A program made the translations under genes and the position numbers. A model generated the notes under the pieces. It made no database searches. It was not told the DNA's origin and saw only the letters and a list, made by a program, of their open reading frames with translations. Source: JBBDIO01 sp040880365 (GTDB lineage: Bacteria; Chloroflexota; Anaerolineae; Caldilineales; Caldilineaceae). From it: a DNA stretch of 19,480 nucleotides. Where the stretch lies: NCBI GenBank assembly GCA_040880365.1, contig JBBDIO010000189.1:1-19480 (forward strand), in the 5' to 3' direction. This document shows, piece by piece, positions 6,303 through 13,662 of the stretch (its first letter is position 1; each line of letters opens with the position of its first letter).

Positions 6303-7433
6303 ATGAAAATTCGAGAGATTCGGGCGATTGGGTTGCGGGGTGAGACACCGGAAGGCGGTTGGAGCAACGAAATTCGGCCCGATGAGTGTGTGCATACGTT
6401 GATTGTGGTGGAGACGGACGAGGGCGTAACCGGCTGGGGCAGCGTCTTTACCAATGATGAACTGGTGCAGGCTGCGCTGAAGGTGTTGGCGCCGCTCTAT
6501 ACCGGCGAGAATGCGCTGGAGCCGGAGCGAGTGAGCGAGAAGTTGCATCAGAATACATTCTGGCTGGGAAGGGGCGGCGCAATTACGCATACCATCAGCG
6601 GCATTGATATTGCGCTGTGGGATATTTTGGGCAAGGCCACTGGGCAGCCTGTGGGGCGGCTGTTGGGAGGACGCTATCGTGAACGGGTGCGCCCCTATGC
6701 GTCGCTGCTCATGGACGATCCCGCGCCCTTGCGCGACCATCTGCTCCAGGTCAAGGCGCAGGGATTCCGGGCCTTTAAGATGGGGTGGGGACCATTTGGG
6801 CGAGTGAACGCCCGTCTGGATCAAGAAATTGTGGCGGCGGCGCGGGATGCTGTGGGCGATGATGCGTTGCTGATGGTGGATGCGGGCGGCAGCGATGCGT
6901 TTTGGCCCAATGGCTATAAGTGGGCTTTGCGCACGGCCCAGATGCTGGCAGAGTATGACATCTATTGGTTTGAAGAGGCGTTGCATCCCGATGCACTGGA
7001 GGACTATGTGCAGTTGCGACGGGCCGCGCCGGTTCCCATTGCCGGGGGCGAGGTCTTGACGCGCCGCCAGGCGTTCCAGCCCTGGTTGCAAGCGGGCGCG
7101 TTTGATATTGTGCAGCCCGATGTGACCAAAGTCGGCGGCATTAGCGAGGAGCGGCGCATTGGCTGGATGGCCCAGGAAAATGGCGTGCGCTTTATTCCAC
7201 ATGGCTGGAATACGGCATTGGGGCTGGCCGCCGATCTTCATCTCGCCTCGGCTTTCCCGACCACCGACCTGGTGGAATACATTACCGGATCGCCCTATAT
7301 TGACCAATTGGTCGTGGGCGGCTGGCAACTGGATGCCGAGGGGATGCTGGCAATTCCCACAGGGCCGGGGCTGGGTGTGGAGATCGATCTGGATGCAGTG
7401 GCGCGTTTTGGCGGCACGCAAGACGCGCCATAA
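6303..7433 (+). CDS. Enolase-superfamily (mandelate racemase-like) enzyme
   Basis: A 376-residue member of the mandelate racemase subgroup, typically sugar-acid dehydratases or racemases that abstract the proton alpha to a carboxylate. The magnesium ligands appear as D193 (VDAGG), E224 (WFEEAL) and E250 (AGGEV). The His-Asp dyad is D273 (QPDVTKVGG) and H300 (IPHGWN), and E325 in LVEY fits the residue that polarises the carboxylate. The strand-2 lysine motif reads K159-M-G161 instead of K-x-K, so only the first lysine is kept. The capping domain is the N-terminal 120 residues, ending in GIDIALWDILGK. GGAG at 6291-6294 supports the ATG at 6303 rather than an in-frame start at 6264. It follows the PLP enzyme by 139 nt. 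The substrate is unknown; an aldonate or uronate derivative is likely. Confidence 0.92.
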   Translation: MKIREIRAIGLRGETPEGGWSNEIRPDECVHTLIVVETDEGVTGWGSVFTNDELVQAALKVLAPLYTGENALEPERVSEKLHQNTFWLGRGGAITHTISGIDIALWDILGKATGQPVGRLLGGRYRERVRPYASLLMDDPAPLRDHLLQVKAQGFRAFKMGWGPFGRVNARLDQEIVAAARDAVGDDALLMVDAGGSDAFWPNGYKWALRTAQMLAEYDIYWFEEALHPDALEDYVQLRRAAPVPIAGGEVLTRRQAFQPWLQAGAFDIVQPDVTKVGGISEERRIGWMAQENGVRFIPHGWNTALGLAADLHLASAFPTTDLVEYITGSPYIDQLVVGGWQLDAEGMLAIPTGPGLGVEIDLDAVARFGGTQDAP

Positions 7434-7465
7434 CAGGGCGCGGCCTAGCAAAAGCCCCACTCTGT

Positions 7466-7495
7466 ATATGGGGGAATTTGATATGGGGGAATTTG
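7466..7495. repeat. 15-nt perfect tandem duplication
   Basis: ATATGGGGGAATTTG is present at 7466-7480 and again at 7481-7495 with no mismatch. It is non-coding and lies between the enolase-family stop and a strong hairpin. It is most simply a slippage duplication. Confidence 0.85.
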
Positions 7496-7523
7496 CACGC
7501 ACACGCCGAAATTGCCCGCTGCG

Positions 7524-7573
7524 CCCACAGACCGTGGGAATTCTCGCCCCCGACAATTCCCACGGTCTGTGGG
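7524..7573. repeat. 19-bp perfect inverted repeat (hairpin)
   Basis: Arms 7524-7542 and 7555-7573 are perfectly complementary, with a 12-nt loop. Each arm also contains a small CCCAC/GTGGG palindrome. No T-run follows on either side, so a classical intrinsic terminator is unlikely. It may stabilise the 3' end of the enolase-family mRNA or be a repetitive extragenic element. Confidence 0.85.
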
Positions 7574-7639
7574 TGGGGCAGCTCAGCCGGTGTAGGTTTC
7601 GTCTGGCGAAACATGTATGCAAGCTTTTGTTTTGCGATT

Positions 7640-7666
7640 TTGAGCTGACGCAGAAGTTGGTATAAT
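7640..7666 (+). promoter_or_regulatory. Promoter of the Rid-like gene
   Basis: A perfect TATAAT at 7661-7666 is preceded by TTGAGC at 7640-7645 (15-nt spacer). With TTTTGA at 7638-7643 as the -35 box the spacer is 17 nt. Transcription would start near 7673, about 70 nt before the ATG at 7743. The small gene therefore probably has its own transcript. Confidence 0.55.
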
Positions 7667-7742
7667 ACTCACCAATCCTAACCGGACCTGGATTGATTCG
7701 TGTTCAGGTTTTCCTCGCAATTGGGTCTTCGCGGAGGACAGC

Positions 7743-8264
7743 ATGGCCTTTAATGTAAAAAAACGGGGCAAGATCACCTACTACTATCAGGGTGATGAAC
7801 CCGTCCTCTCAAATCTGGTAGTCGAAGAGCAGCCCGACGGTGATTTGAAGCTGCATTTTGCCGGACTCACCGGCGGCTATTCGGCGAAGGGTGTATTGGG
7901 TCGCGATACGGTCGAGTATATGGACCCGGACAAAGAGATTCCACTGGTTTTTGAATGTTGGGAACAGTGGGTGCGCGAAGCGGGTATCTGCAATAGCCTG
8001 GCGGAAATCGATTTCATTGAGATCCACGCGTTTGGCTGTTTGCCCAAATCGCCCAATCCTGTGGTCGATCCTGAAGGGTACATCAACGAGGTCGAACGGC
8101 TGCGCACAGCCTATCGTCGGGCCTATGGCGGCTATTTCCGCGAACATTGCCCAGACAACGGCGTGCCGGCACGCTTTACGGTGCATGTGGTAGATGTGCC
8201 GGATCGCGCGGCGTCTTATGAATTTTACGGAGTGGCGCTCTTCCAGCGGGGTGACCGTTCCTGA
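7743..8264 (+). CDS. Divergent Rid (YjgF/UK114)-like protein
   Basis: A 173-residue protein that I place tentatively in the Rid superfamily, whose founder hydrolyses reactive enamine/imine intermediates released by PLP enzymes. The C-terminal third carries PAR (142-144), then TVHVVDVP, then YEFYGVALF. This follows the pattern around the catalytic Arg and Glu of RidA, with R144 and E160 as equivalents and one extra residue between them. Residues 70-110 resemble the Rid helix-strand segment (ECWEQWVREAGICNSLAEIDFIE shortened around residue 80). The protein is longer than the usual 125-130 residues, with an insertion rich in Pro and Asn near 95-105. GGAGGA at 7733-7738 is 4 nt before the ATG. 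The placement was made by eye; an unrelated fold remains possible. If correct, it suits a cluster with two PLP lyases. Confidence 0.5.
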   Translation: MAFNVKKRGKITYYYQGDEPVLSNLVVEEQPDGDLKLHFAGLTGGYSAKGVLGRDTVEYMDPDKEIPLVFECWEQWVREAGICNSLAEIDFIEIHAFGCLPKSPNPVVDPEGYINEVERLRTAYRRAYGGYFREHCPDNGVPARFTVHVVDVPDRAASYEFYGVALFQRGDRS

Positions 8265-8303
8265 TTGGGCTAGTGCTTAGTTAAGTTGAAGTTTGTATTT
8301 GCC

Positions 8304-8367
8304 GTAGGTCACGTCTCCTGGCGTGACATGGGTCTACAGGGTTGTCACCGCAGGAGCGGTGACCTAC
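8304..8367. repeat. Double-hairpin palindromic element (REP/BIME-like)
   Basis: Two 24-nt arms (8304-8327 and 8344-8367) are inverted copies with four mismatches and a 16-nt spacer. Each arm can also fold alone. In the left arm GTCACG pairs with CGTGAC (8308-8313 and 8322-8327). In the right arm GTCACCGC pairs with GCGGTGAC (8344-8351 and 8356-8363) over an AGGA loop. The mismatches keep the small hairpins intact, which suggests selection on them. This architecture is typical of repetitive extragenic palindromes. Confidence 0.75.
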
Positions 8368-8737
8368 GCAAGAATTCAAAATCCTTGTAAACAGCGCACT
8401 AGCCAGCCGTTTTGTGCCTGGCTTTTGCCTATCAACACTTTGCAGTACACTTTGCCGGGCTGATGGCCTCATCATAATTTTGTGAAGTTACCTGACTTAG
8501 CCGTGAACGGTGCCTTGGTGGCTGCGGGCGTCTATGTTTCTCCCAAGCAGTTCGGCAGCAGCCCAATTTCTTCTCACAATACTCTTCAGTCCAATTCTGG
8601 GCGGCTCCAGCGCCCTTCGCGTGTGTAGCCCGCCCGCTCATTTATAAACTTCGCATTTGTATTATCTTCTGTCGAACCTACTTCGGCGCATGAATTTCGT
8701 ATTCTCGGATTCCGTCTCATTAACTTGAAAATCTAAC

Positions 8738-8741
8738 AGGA
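8738..8741 (+). promoter_or_regulatory. Ribosome binding site fixing the amidohydrolase start
   Basis: AGGA at 8738-8741 directly abuts a first ATG (8742) and lies 6 nt before a second in-frame ATG (8748). The spacing favours the second, which removes two residues (Met-Cys) from the longest frame. Confidence 0.6.
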
Positions 8742-8747
8742 ATGTGC

Positions 8748-9968
8748 ATGTCATCTGAACCGCAGTACGACCTTTTACTCAAGAACGGCCACACCATAGA
8801 CCCGTTGAACAATATCGACGGGCGGCAGGATGTGGCGATTGCTGATGGCAAGATTGCGGCTGTTGGGCCGGATCTGGACCCTGCACGGGCGCGACGCGTG
8901 GTGGATGTGGGGGGCTATTATGTGACGCCCGGTATTATTGATATGCATGTGCATGTCTATCACACCCGCGAACCCGAAGGGTTGAGTGTGATGGCCGATT
9001 CTCACAGTTTTCGTTCGGGTGTGACCACCATGGTGGATACCGGGACTGCGGGCGCCAAGCACTTTCTCCATTTCAAACGTACTGTTATTGACCAGTCGGA
9101 AACGCGAATTCTTGCCTATATCAATATTGTCGATTTGGGCATGGTTGGCGATTTTGAGCAGGACATTCGCACGATGGACCCGGAACTGGCGGCGTCTATC
9201 GTGTTGGCCTATCCCGATATTTGTGTGGGCATCAAGACGGCGCACTATTGGACGCAGGAACCTTTCGATGAACTGCACCCGCCCTGGGCCGGTGTGGATC
9301 GGGCGGTGGCCGCGGGGGATCTGTGTCACAAGCCGGTCATGGTCGATTTCTGGCCGCGCCCCGAACGTCCCTATGACGAGTTGATTTTGCACAAGATGCG
9401 TTCGGGGGATATCCATACCCACGTGTTTGCCCAGCAATTTCCCGTGGTAGACGAAAATAACAAGCTCCAGCCGTTCATGCGCGAAGCGCGTGCGCGGGGC
9501 GTAATCTTTGACGTGGGGCATGGTGCCGGAAGTTTTTGGTATCGACTGGCCGCGCCGGCCATGGAGCAGGGCTTCATGCCCGATTCTATCAGCACGGATT
9601 TGCACGTGCGCAATGTCCACGGGGTAGTTGTGGACATGCAAACGACTATGAGCAAGCTCTTGAATCTGGGGATGCCCCTGTCCGAGGTGATTATGCGTTC
9701 GACCCAGACGCCTGCACAGGAGCTGGGGCGGCCCGAACTGGGAAATCTGGCGGTCGGCGCCGAAGCTGATGTGGCGGTTTTTGATGTGTTGAAGGGTGAA
9801 TTTGGTTTGGTAGATTGTGGTCGCGCCAAGCTGATGGGTGACAAGAAGCTGGACTGTGTGATGACGTTGCGTGCCGGCAAAATTGTATTCGATCCCAATG
9901 GTCTATCTGCGCCCGAGTGGCAAAACGCGCCGGCTGATTATTGGCGTATTGGTGGCAAGGCATCGTAG
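8748..9968 (+). CDS. cog3964-type amidohydrolase/deacetylase
   Basis: A 406-residue metal-dependent hydrolase of the amidohydrolase superfamily, closest by motif to the EF_0837/Atu3266 group often misnamed dihydroorotase. The metal site is visible: H67 and H69 (DMHVHVYH), K163 (VGIKTAH, carboxylated Lys), H223 (DIHTHVF) and D284 (STDLH), with H258 in DVGHGAG nearby. The N-terminal LLLKNGHTIDP and C-terminal LGNLAVGAEADVAVFD are the usual beta-sandwich flanks. From memory, a cog3964 member was shown to cleave acetyl esters of alpha-hydroxy acids, and relatives sit beside SelA-like genes. It is the first gene of an apparent operon, ending 33 nt before the first permease. Removal of an acyl group from an imported sugar acid is a reasonable inference; the precise substrate is not known. 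Confidence 0.88.
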   Translation: MSSEPQYDLLLKNGHTIDPLNNIDGRQDVAIADGKIAAVGPDLDPARARRVVDVGGYYVTPGIIDMHVHVYHTREPEGLSVMADSHSFRSGVTTMVDTGTAGAKHFLHFKRTVIDQSETRILAYINIVDLGMVGDFEQDIRTMDPELAASIVLAYPDICVGIKTAHYWTQEPFDELHPPWAGVDRAVAAGDLCHKPVMVDFWPRPERPYDELILHKMRSGDIHTHVFAQQFPVVDENNKLQPFMREARARGVIFDVGHGAGSFWYRLAAPAMEQGFMPDSISTDLHVRNVHGVVVDMQTTMSKLLNLGMPLSEVIMRSTQTPAQELGRPELGNLAVGAEADVAVFDVLKGEFGLVDCGRAKLMGDKKLDCVMTLRAGKIVFDPNGLSAPEWQNAPADYWRIGGKAS

Positions 9969-9989
9969 GATTCTGGATTTTTAGATAAC

Positions 9990-9995
9990 AGGAGG
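9990..9995 (+). promoter_or_regulatory. Strong ribosome binding site for a GTG start
   Basis: AGGAGG at 9990-9995 lies 6 nt before GTG at 10002. No ATG is available nearby, so this site decides the permease start. Confidence 0.85.
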
Positions 9996-10001
9996 TTAGT
10001 T

Positions 10002-10973
10002 GTGGCAATTGCACAGGACCGACTCAATACGCCCCAAAAACCGGCAGGCCCAGGCTGGTTTCCGAGATTGGTGGGCGCTCAAACCCATTTTCAGGCCAAG
10101 CGGGCCGTCTGGGGCTATGTGTTTGCTTTGCCCTGGCTCATTGGGCTGGTGATCTTCTGGGGCGGGCCGATTATTGCATCGGCCTATTTCAGTTTTACCA
10201 ATTATGAGATTATCGGCGACGCGCGCTGGGTTGGCCTGGCGAACTATAGCCGGGCGTTCTTCTCAGACGTACTATTCTGGCCTTCGCTGGGGCGCACCTT
10301 TTCGTTCAGCCTCATCTTTGTGCCCACGGCGATTATCGGCTCGTTGATTCTGGCGACCATGTTGAACCAGAAGCTGAAGGGCACGAATATCTATCGCACC
10401 GTATTCTTTATGCCGCATCTGTTGCCGGCGGTGGCGATTGCCGTGGTGTGGGTATTCTTGCTGCAGCCCCGTTTGGGGCCTGTGAATGTGTTCCTGCGCG
10501 ATATCGGGATCAGCGACCCCCCTGGGTGGTTGGCTTCGCGTGATACCGCGCTCTATTCGATGATTATGATCAGCGTCTGGGCGGCAGTCGGTGGCAATAC
10601 CATGCTCATCTTTTTGGCCGGCTTGCAGGGCGTGCCCCAGGAATTGTATGAGGCGGCTGACATTGATGGGGCCAACTGGCTCTACAAATTCCGGCATGTC
10701 ACACTGCCGCTGCTCACGCCCACCATTTTCTTTAATGTGGTGCTGGGCGTCATTGCGGCGTTGAAGGTATTTACGACTGCCTGGGTTGCCACCAAAGGCG
10801 GACCATCCTATGCAACCTGGTTTTTTGCGCTCCATATCTATACCGAGGCGTTCCAGTATTTCCGCCTGGGCTATGGCAGCGCGCTGGCATGGGTGCTCGC
10901 CATCGTGCTCATGGCCTTCACCTGGTTCCAGGTTATCTACTCGCGGCGGTGGGTACACTACGAAGGCGGCTAA
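10002..10973 (+). CDS. Carbohydrate ABC transporter permease (MalF/UgpA type)
   Basis: A 323-residue inner-membrane permease with about six membrane segments, the first near residues 36-64 and the last near 292-313. The cytoplasmic EAA loop is at 209-240, with EAADIDGA at 217-224 and LPLLTPT after it, the docking site for the ABC ATPase. Length and topology match the first permease of CUT1 sugar importers. Translation starts at a GTG set by a strong upstream AGGAGG. It lies between the amidohydrolase and the second permease in the same direction, consistent with one operon. No ATPase gene is in the window, so a shared MsmK/UgpC-like ATPase elsewhere is expected. The substrate is that of the binding protein at 12101-13483. 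Confidence 0.93.
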   Translation: MAIAQDRLNTPQKPAGPGWFPRLVGAQTHFQAKRAVWGYVFALPWLIGLVIFWGGPIIASAYFSFTNYEIIGDARWVGLANYSRAFFSDVLFWPSLGRTFSFSLIFVPTAIIGSLILATMLNQKLKGTNIYRTVFFMPHLLPAVAIAVVWVFLLQPRLGPVNVFLRDIGISDPPGWLASRDTALYSMIMISVWAAVGGNTMLIFLAGLQGVPQELYEAADIDGANWLYKFRHVTLPLLTPTIFFNVVLGVIAALKVFTTAWVATKGGPSYATWFFALHIYTEAFQYFRLGYGSALAWVLAIVLMAFTWFQVIYSRRWVHYEGG

Positions 10974-11102
10974 GGCGGGCCAACGCTGGTGGATTGCCTT
11001 GCGCGGCCTGCGTCGGGTGATCCGGATGCGTGCCCACGCCGGATGTGGGCTGCGCGGTCCCTGTCGGAATTGTTTGCTCAGGAAAGAAAAGAACTGTAGA
11101 CA

Positions 11103-11987
11103 ATGGCTCAAAACACGATTGCTCAACCACGACCGTCCATGCCCCGCATCAAGGTGGGACGCGTTGTCCTCTATACGACGATCATCTTCTTGTGCGTCGT
11201 CTTTGGATTTCCCCTCTTCTGGACGCTTTCCAGTTCGTTGAAGACGCCTGTGGAGATGTTTGCCTTTCCGCCCCCCCTTGTGCCCGATATTCCCCAATGG
11301 CAGAACTATATGGAAGTATTGGCAGTGCCCCGGATCCCTGTGTTGCGCTGGGCCTGGAATTCGACCATCACCGTGGTGCTGGGCACGATTGGCACGGTGA
11401 TCACGGCGTCGTTGGTTGCCTATTCGTTTGCGCGTTTCGAATATCGGGGACGTGATGCGCTCTTTATTATCACGCTGGCGACCATGATGATGCCCGCCCA
11501 GGTTACGTTGATTCCCCAGTTTGTGCTGTTTCACCGCCTGGGCTGGATCAATACCCTGTTGCCGCTGTGGGTACCGCTTTTCTTTGGCGGCAATGCATTT
11601 GCGATTTTTCTCATGCGCCAGTTTATCATGTCGCTCCCGCGCGATCTGGATGAAGCGGCACTGATCGACGGCGCCGGATATTTCCGAATTTTCTGGAAGA
11701 TTCTGGTGCCCCTGTGTAAACCAGTTTTGGCGACGCTGGCGATTATTACGATCATCGGCCAGTGGGGCGATTTCCTGGGACCGTTGATTTATCTGAATTC
11801 ACCGGAAAAGTTCACCGTTTCGGTGGGGTTACAGTTCTTCAACTCGACCCCCGAAGTCGGTGGCGAACCCATGCAACATCTGTTGATGGCAGCTTGTATT
11901 CTCTCCATGATTCCCGTCGTCACGATCTTCTTCATCGGGCAGCGTTTCTTTGTCCAGGGGATCGTCATGTCGGGCATCAAGGGCTAG
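11103..11987 (+). CDS. Carbohydrate ABC transporter permease (MalG/UgpE type)
   Basis: A 294-residue inner-membrane permease, the partner of the protein encoded just upstream. It has six predicted membrane segments starting near residues 20-42. It has the MalG-type sequence ATMMMPAQVTLIPQF at 126-140 and the EAA loop at 178-207 (DEAALIDGAG, E184). The C-terminus FFVQGIVMSGIKG is characteristic of this family. The gap to the first permease is 129 nt, unusually wide, and no strong ribosome site is seen (AGGAAAG at 11080-11086 is 16 nt away). The start could therefore be slightly different, though the N-terminal length is normal. It is followed by the binding protein. Confidence 0.93.
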   Translation: MAQNTIAQPRPSMPRIKVGRVVLYTTIIFLCVVFGFPLFWTLSSSLKTPVEMFAFPPPLVPDIPQWQNYMEVLAVPRIPVLRWAWNSTITVVLGTIGTVITASLVAYSFARFEYRGRDALFIITLATMMMPAQVTLIPQFVLFHRLGWINTLLPLWVPLFFGGNAFAIFLMRQFIMSLPRDLDEAALIDGAGYFRIFWKILVPLCKPVLATLAIITIIGQWGDFLGPLIYLNSPEKFTVSVGLQFFNSTPEVGGEPMQHLLMAACILSMIPVVTIFFIGQRFFVQGIVMSGIKG

Positions 11988-12084
11988 GATAAATTGGAGT
12001 GACCCGCGCCTGATTTCTGGTGTGGTTGGTTTCATCGCGGCTCACAAAGCTGAGAACCGCAGACAATGGCGTAGTTCCATACAC

Positions 12085-12090
12085 AGGAGG
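12085..12090 (+). promoter_or_regulatory. Ribosome binding site fixing the start of copy 2
   Basis: AGGAGG at 12085-12090 is 10 nt before ATG 12101. The open frame extends upstream to 12020, but those 27 residues would precede the Tat signal and break its usual position. Confidence 0.8.
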
Positions 12091-12100
12091 CGAAGTTTTT

Positions 12101-13483
12101 ATGATTGGGAAGAATGTAACGCGCAGAAGATTTCTGAAAGGTTTGGCGGTGACGGGATTGGGCGCGGCCGGCGCACAGTTGTTGGCCGCATGTGCCGCAC
12201 CCGCGCCCGCCGCAGCTCCTGCAACAGATTCGACCGATGCGGCTTCTGCACCCGCCGCGACTGACGTTGCGGTGCGTGTCCAGGCCCCTGCGGGCGACGG
12301 CGCGTCCATGTCCATCGAGTTCGCCCAACGCTACCAGGACGACACCGGCGTAGAGGTCATTATTGAAGAGACTATCTACAACGAGATCGAAACCAAGACC
12401 CAGACCGGTTACATCTCGGGCACGCTTCAGGATGTGGTCTACGGCCATCACCGCTGGCTGTTCATCAACTTTGTCAAGGGGATTTACATGGAGCTGGATG
12501 ACCTGTGGGCATCCGATCCCCTGCCCGACTTCGACGACATTTATCCCAGTGTATTGACGGGTAATACGCTGGATGGCAAGAATTTCTCGGTGCCCGTCCA
12601 TGTACATCCCGGTGGGAACATCGCGGTCAACTACAACAAGACCTGGCTCGACGAGCGTGGCGTTGCCGAGCCGCAACCCGGCTGGACTTTTGATGATTGG
12701 ACCGAGATGGCGCGCAACGCCGCCGATACGGAAACCAACATCTTCGGCATTGGCTTCGAAGGCATGAATTCCTTCCACTACTATAGCAATGTCTCGCGGG
12801 CATTCGGTGCGCCCGATTCGCGCGATGGCTGGCTGATGAACGAGGAAGGCACGCAGATTACCTACAACACCGAGCTACACGAACAGATCGGGATGTGGTA
12901 TCTGGATTTGCTGGAGAACAAGGTTGCCATGCGCCAGGCAGATTATATCGAAAATAATCCTGCCAATGTGTTCCAGGCCGGGTTGGCCGCGACGTTCGCG
13001 AGCAATGCCGGTGTAGTTGCCAACAATGTGCGTATCATCGAGGATCGGTTCGAGTTGGGCGTGGTCCTGTTACCGGTCGGCCCCGAAGGCCGCTATGGCA
13101 GTTGCTATTCGGGCAATCAGTATATGCTGAACAGCGCGACCGAAAATCCTGAAGAAGCCTATGGGCTGTTGCAGTATTACAGCTCGGCCGATGCCGGCAT
13201 CTTCCAGGTGGTCACCGGTGTACGTATGCCCAATGGGCACAAATCGGCGTGGACCAATGAAGATGTGAACAATGTCAGCAGTATCTATGGCATTTGCGAT
13301 TCGGTGCTCACGGAGGGGATTGAACCATTCCCCATGCCGCGCAACACGCGCTTCACCGAGGCCAACAATATCTTCCAGAACGAGATTGATCTGGTCTGGG
13401 AAGGCCAGGCCGATTGGGCTTCGCAGGCGGCAGTGATTGAAGAACGCGTCCAGGAAGTGTTGGACCAGGATCGACCTGAGTAG
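12101..13483 (+). CDS. ABC transporter binding lipoprotein (family 1), copy 2
   Basis: A 460-residue Tat-exported lipoprotein binding the ligand for the adjacent permeases. The signal is TRRRFLKG (7-14), the lipobox LAAC with Cys31, then an Ala/Pro/Thr linker. It is the same length as copy 1 at 3060-4442 and by eye more than half identical over the mature part, including the unusual aromatic block YGHHRWLFINF. The first 30 residues match almost one for one. Differences cluster in the linker and around residues 290-320 (after RQADYIEN), where ligand specificity could differ. It ends the amidohydrolase-permease-permease operon and is followed by a terminator. ATG 12101 was chosen by AGGAGG 10 nt upstream and by the standard position of the twin arginines. 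A sugar or sugar-acid ligand is expected. Confidence 0.93.
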   Translation: MIGKNVTRRRFLKGLAVTGLGAAGAQLLAACAAPAPAAAPATDSTDAASAPAATDVAVRVQAPAGDGASMSIEFAQRYQDDTGVEVIIEETIYNEIETKTQTGYISGTLQDVVYGHHRWLFINFVKGIYMELDDLWASDPLPDFDDIYPSVLTGNTLDGKNFSVPVHVHPGGNIAVNYNKTWLDERGVAEPQPGWTFDDWTEMARNAADTETNIFGIGFEGMNSFHYYSNVSRAFGAPDSRDGWLMNEEGTQITYNTELHEQIGMWYLDLLENKVAMRQADYIENNPANVFQAGLAATFASNAGVVANNVRIIEDRFELGVVLLPVGPEGRYGSCYSGNQYMLNSATENPEEAYGLLQYYSSADAGIFQVVTGVRMPNGHKSAWTNEDVNNVSSIYGICDSVLTEGIEPFPMPRNTRFTEANNIFQNEIDLVWEGQADWASQAAVIEERVQEVLDQDRPE

Positions 13484-13499
13484 TTTGTAGAACTGACCG

Positions 13500-13550
13500 A
13501 AAGGGCGGAGCGGGCCAGGCACGCTCAGTTTCGCTCCGCCCTTTTGTTGT
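13500..13550 (+). terminator. Terminator of the transporter operon
   Basis: A 13-bp perfect stem (13500-13512 with 13532-13544), rich in GC, with a 19-nt loop and T-rich tail (TTTTGTTGT). It lies 16 nt after the stop of the binding protein and closes the operon beginning at the amidohydrolase. Confidence 0.9.
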
Positions 13551-13662
13551 AGTCTGTTGTATGTCCTGTGCCAGGGCAGCGCATCACGGGGGCCGGAATG
13601 GACTGGCTGCCCCGTATCCAGTAATCCATCTCGCTGTAATCAGCCGCTAGATCGAGCTACAA

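Larger units (their letters stand above)
7434..7742. other. 309-nt intergenic region with repeats and a promoter
   Basis: This gap holds a 15-nt tandem repeat (7466-7495), a 19-bp inverted repeat (7524-7573), a sigma70-like promoter ending in TATAAT (7661-7666), and the ribosome site of the next gene (GGAGGA, 7733-7738). I see no coding potential in it. Confidence 0.7.
8265..8747. other. 483-nt intergenic region without a convincing gene
   Basis: This region contains a double-hairpin element (8304-8367) and the ribosome site of the amidohydrolase gene. The rest (8368-8735) shows no family-like reading frame in either direction, no tRNA-like fold and no strong promoter. A TATTAT at 8660-8665 could be a -10 box but has no good partner. 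Confidence 0.6.

Noticed and set aside
6132..7622. Minus-strand open frame (496 codons) opposite the enolase-family gene
   Set aside because: It has no recognisable domain, while the plus strand has all metal and catalytic residues of the mandelate racemase group.
8432..8641. Short minus-strand open frame in the gap before the amidohydrolase
   Set aside because: No ribosome site, no family pattern and unusual Lys/Cys-rich composition compared with neighbours.
10272..11534. Minus-strand open frame (420 codons) opposite both permeases
   Set aside because: Extremely rich in Arg, His, Gln and Gly, and it spans two genes with clear EAA loops on the other strand.
12020..12100. 27-residue N-terminal extension of binding protein copy 2
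   Set aside because: The ribosome site at 12085-12090 and the position of the twin arginines relative to the paralogue both place the start at 12101.
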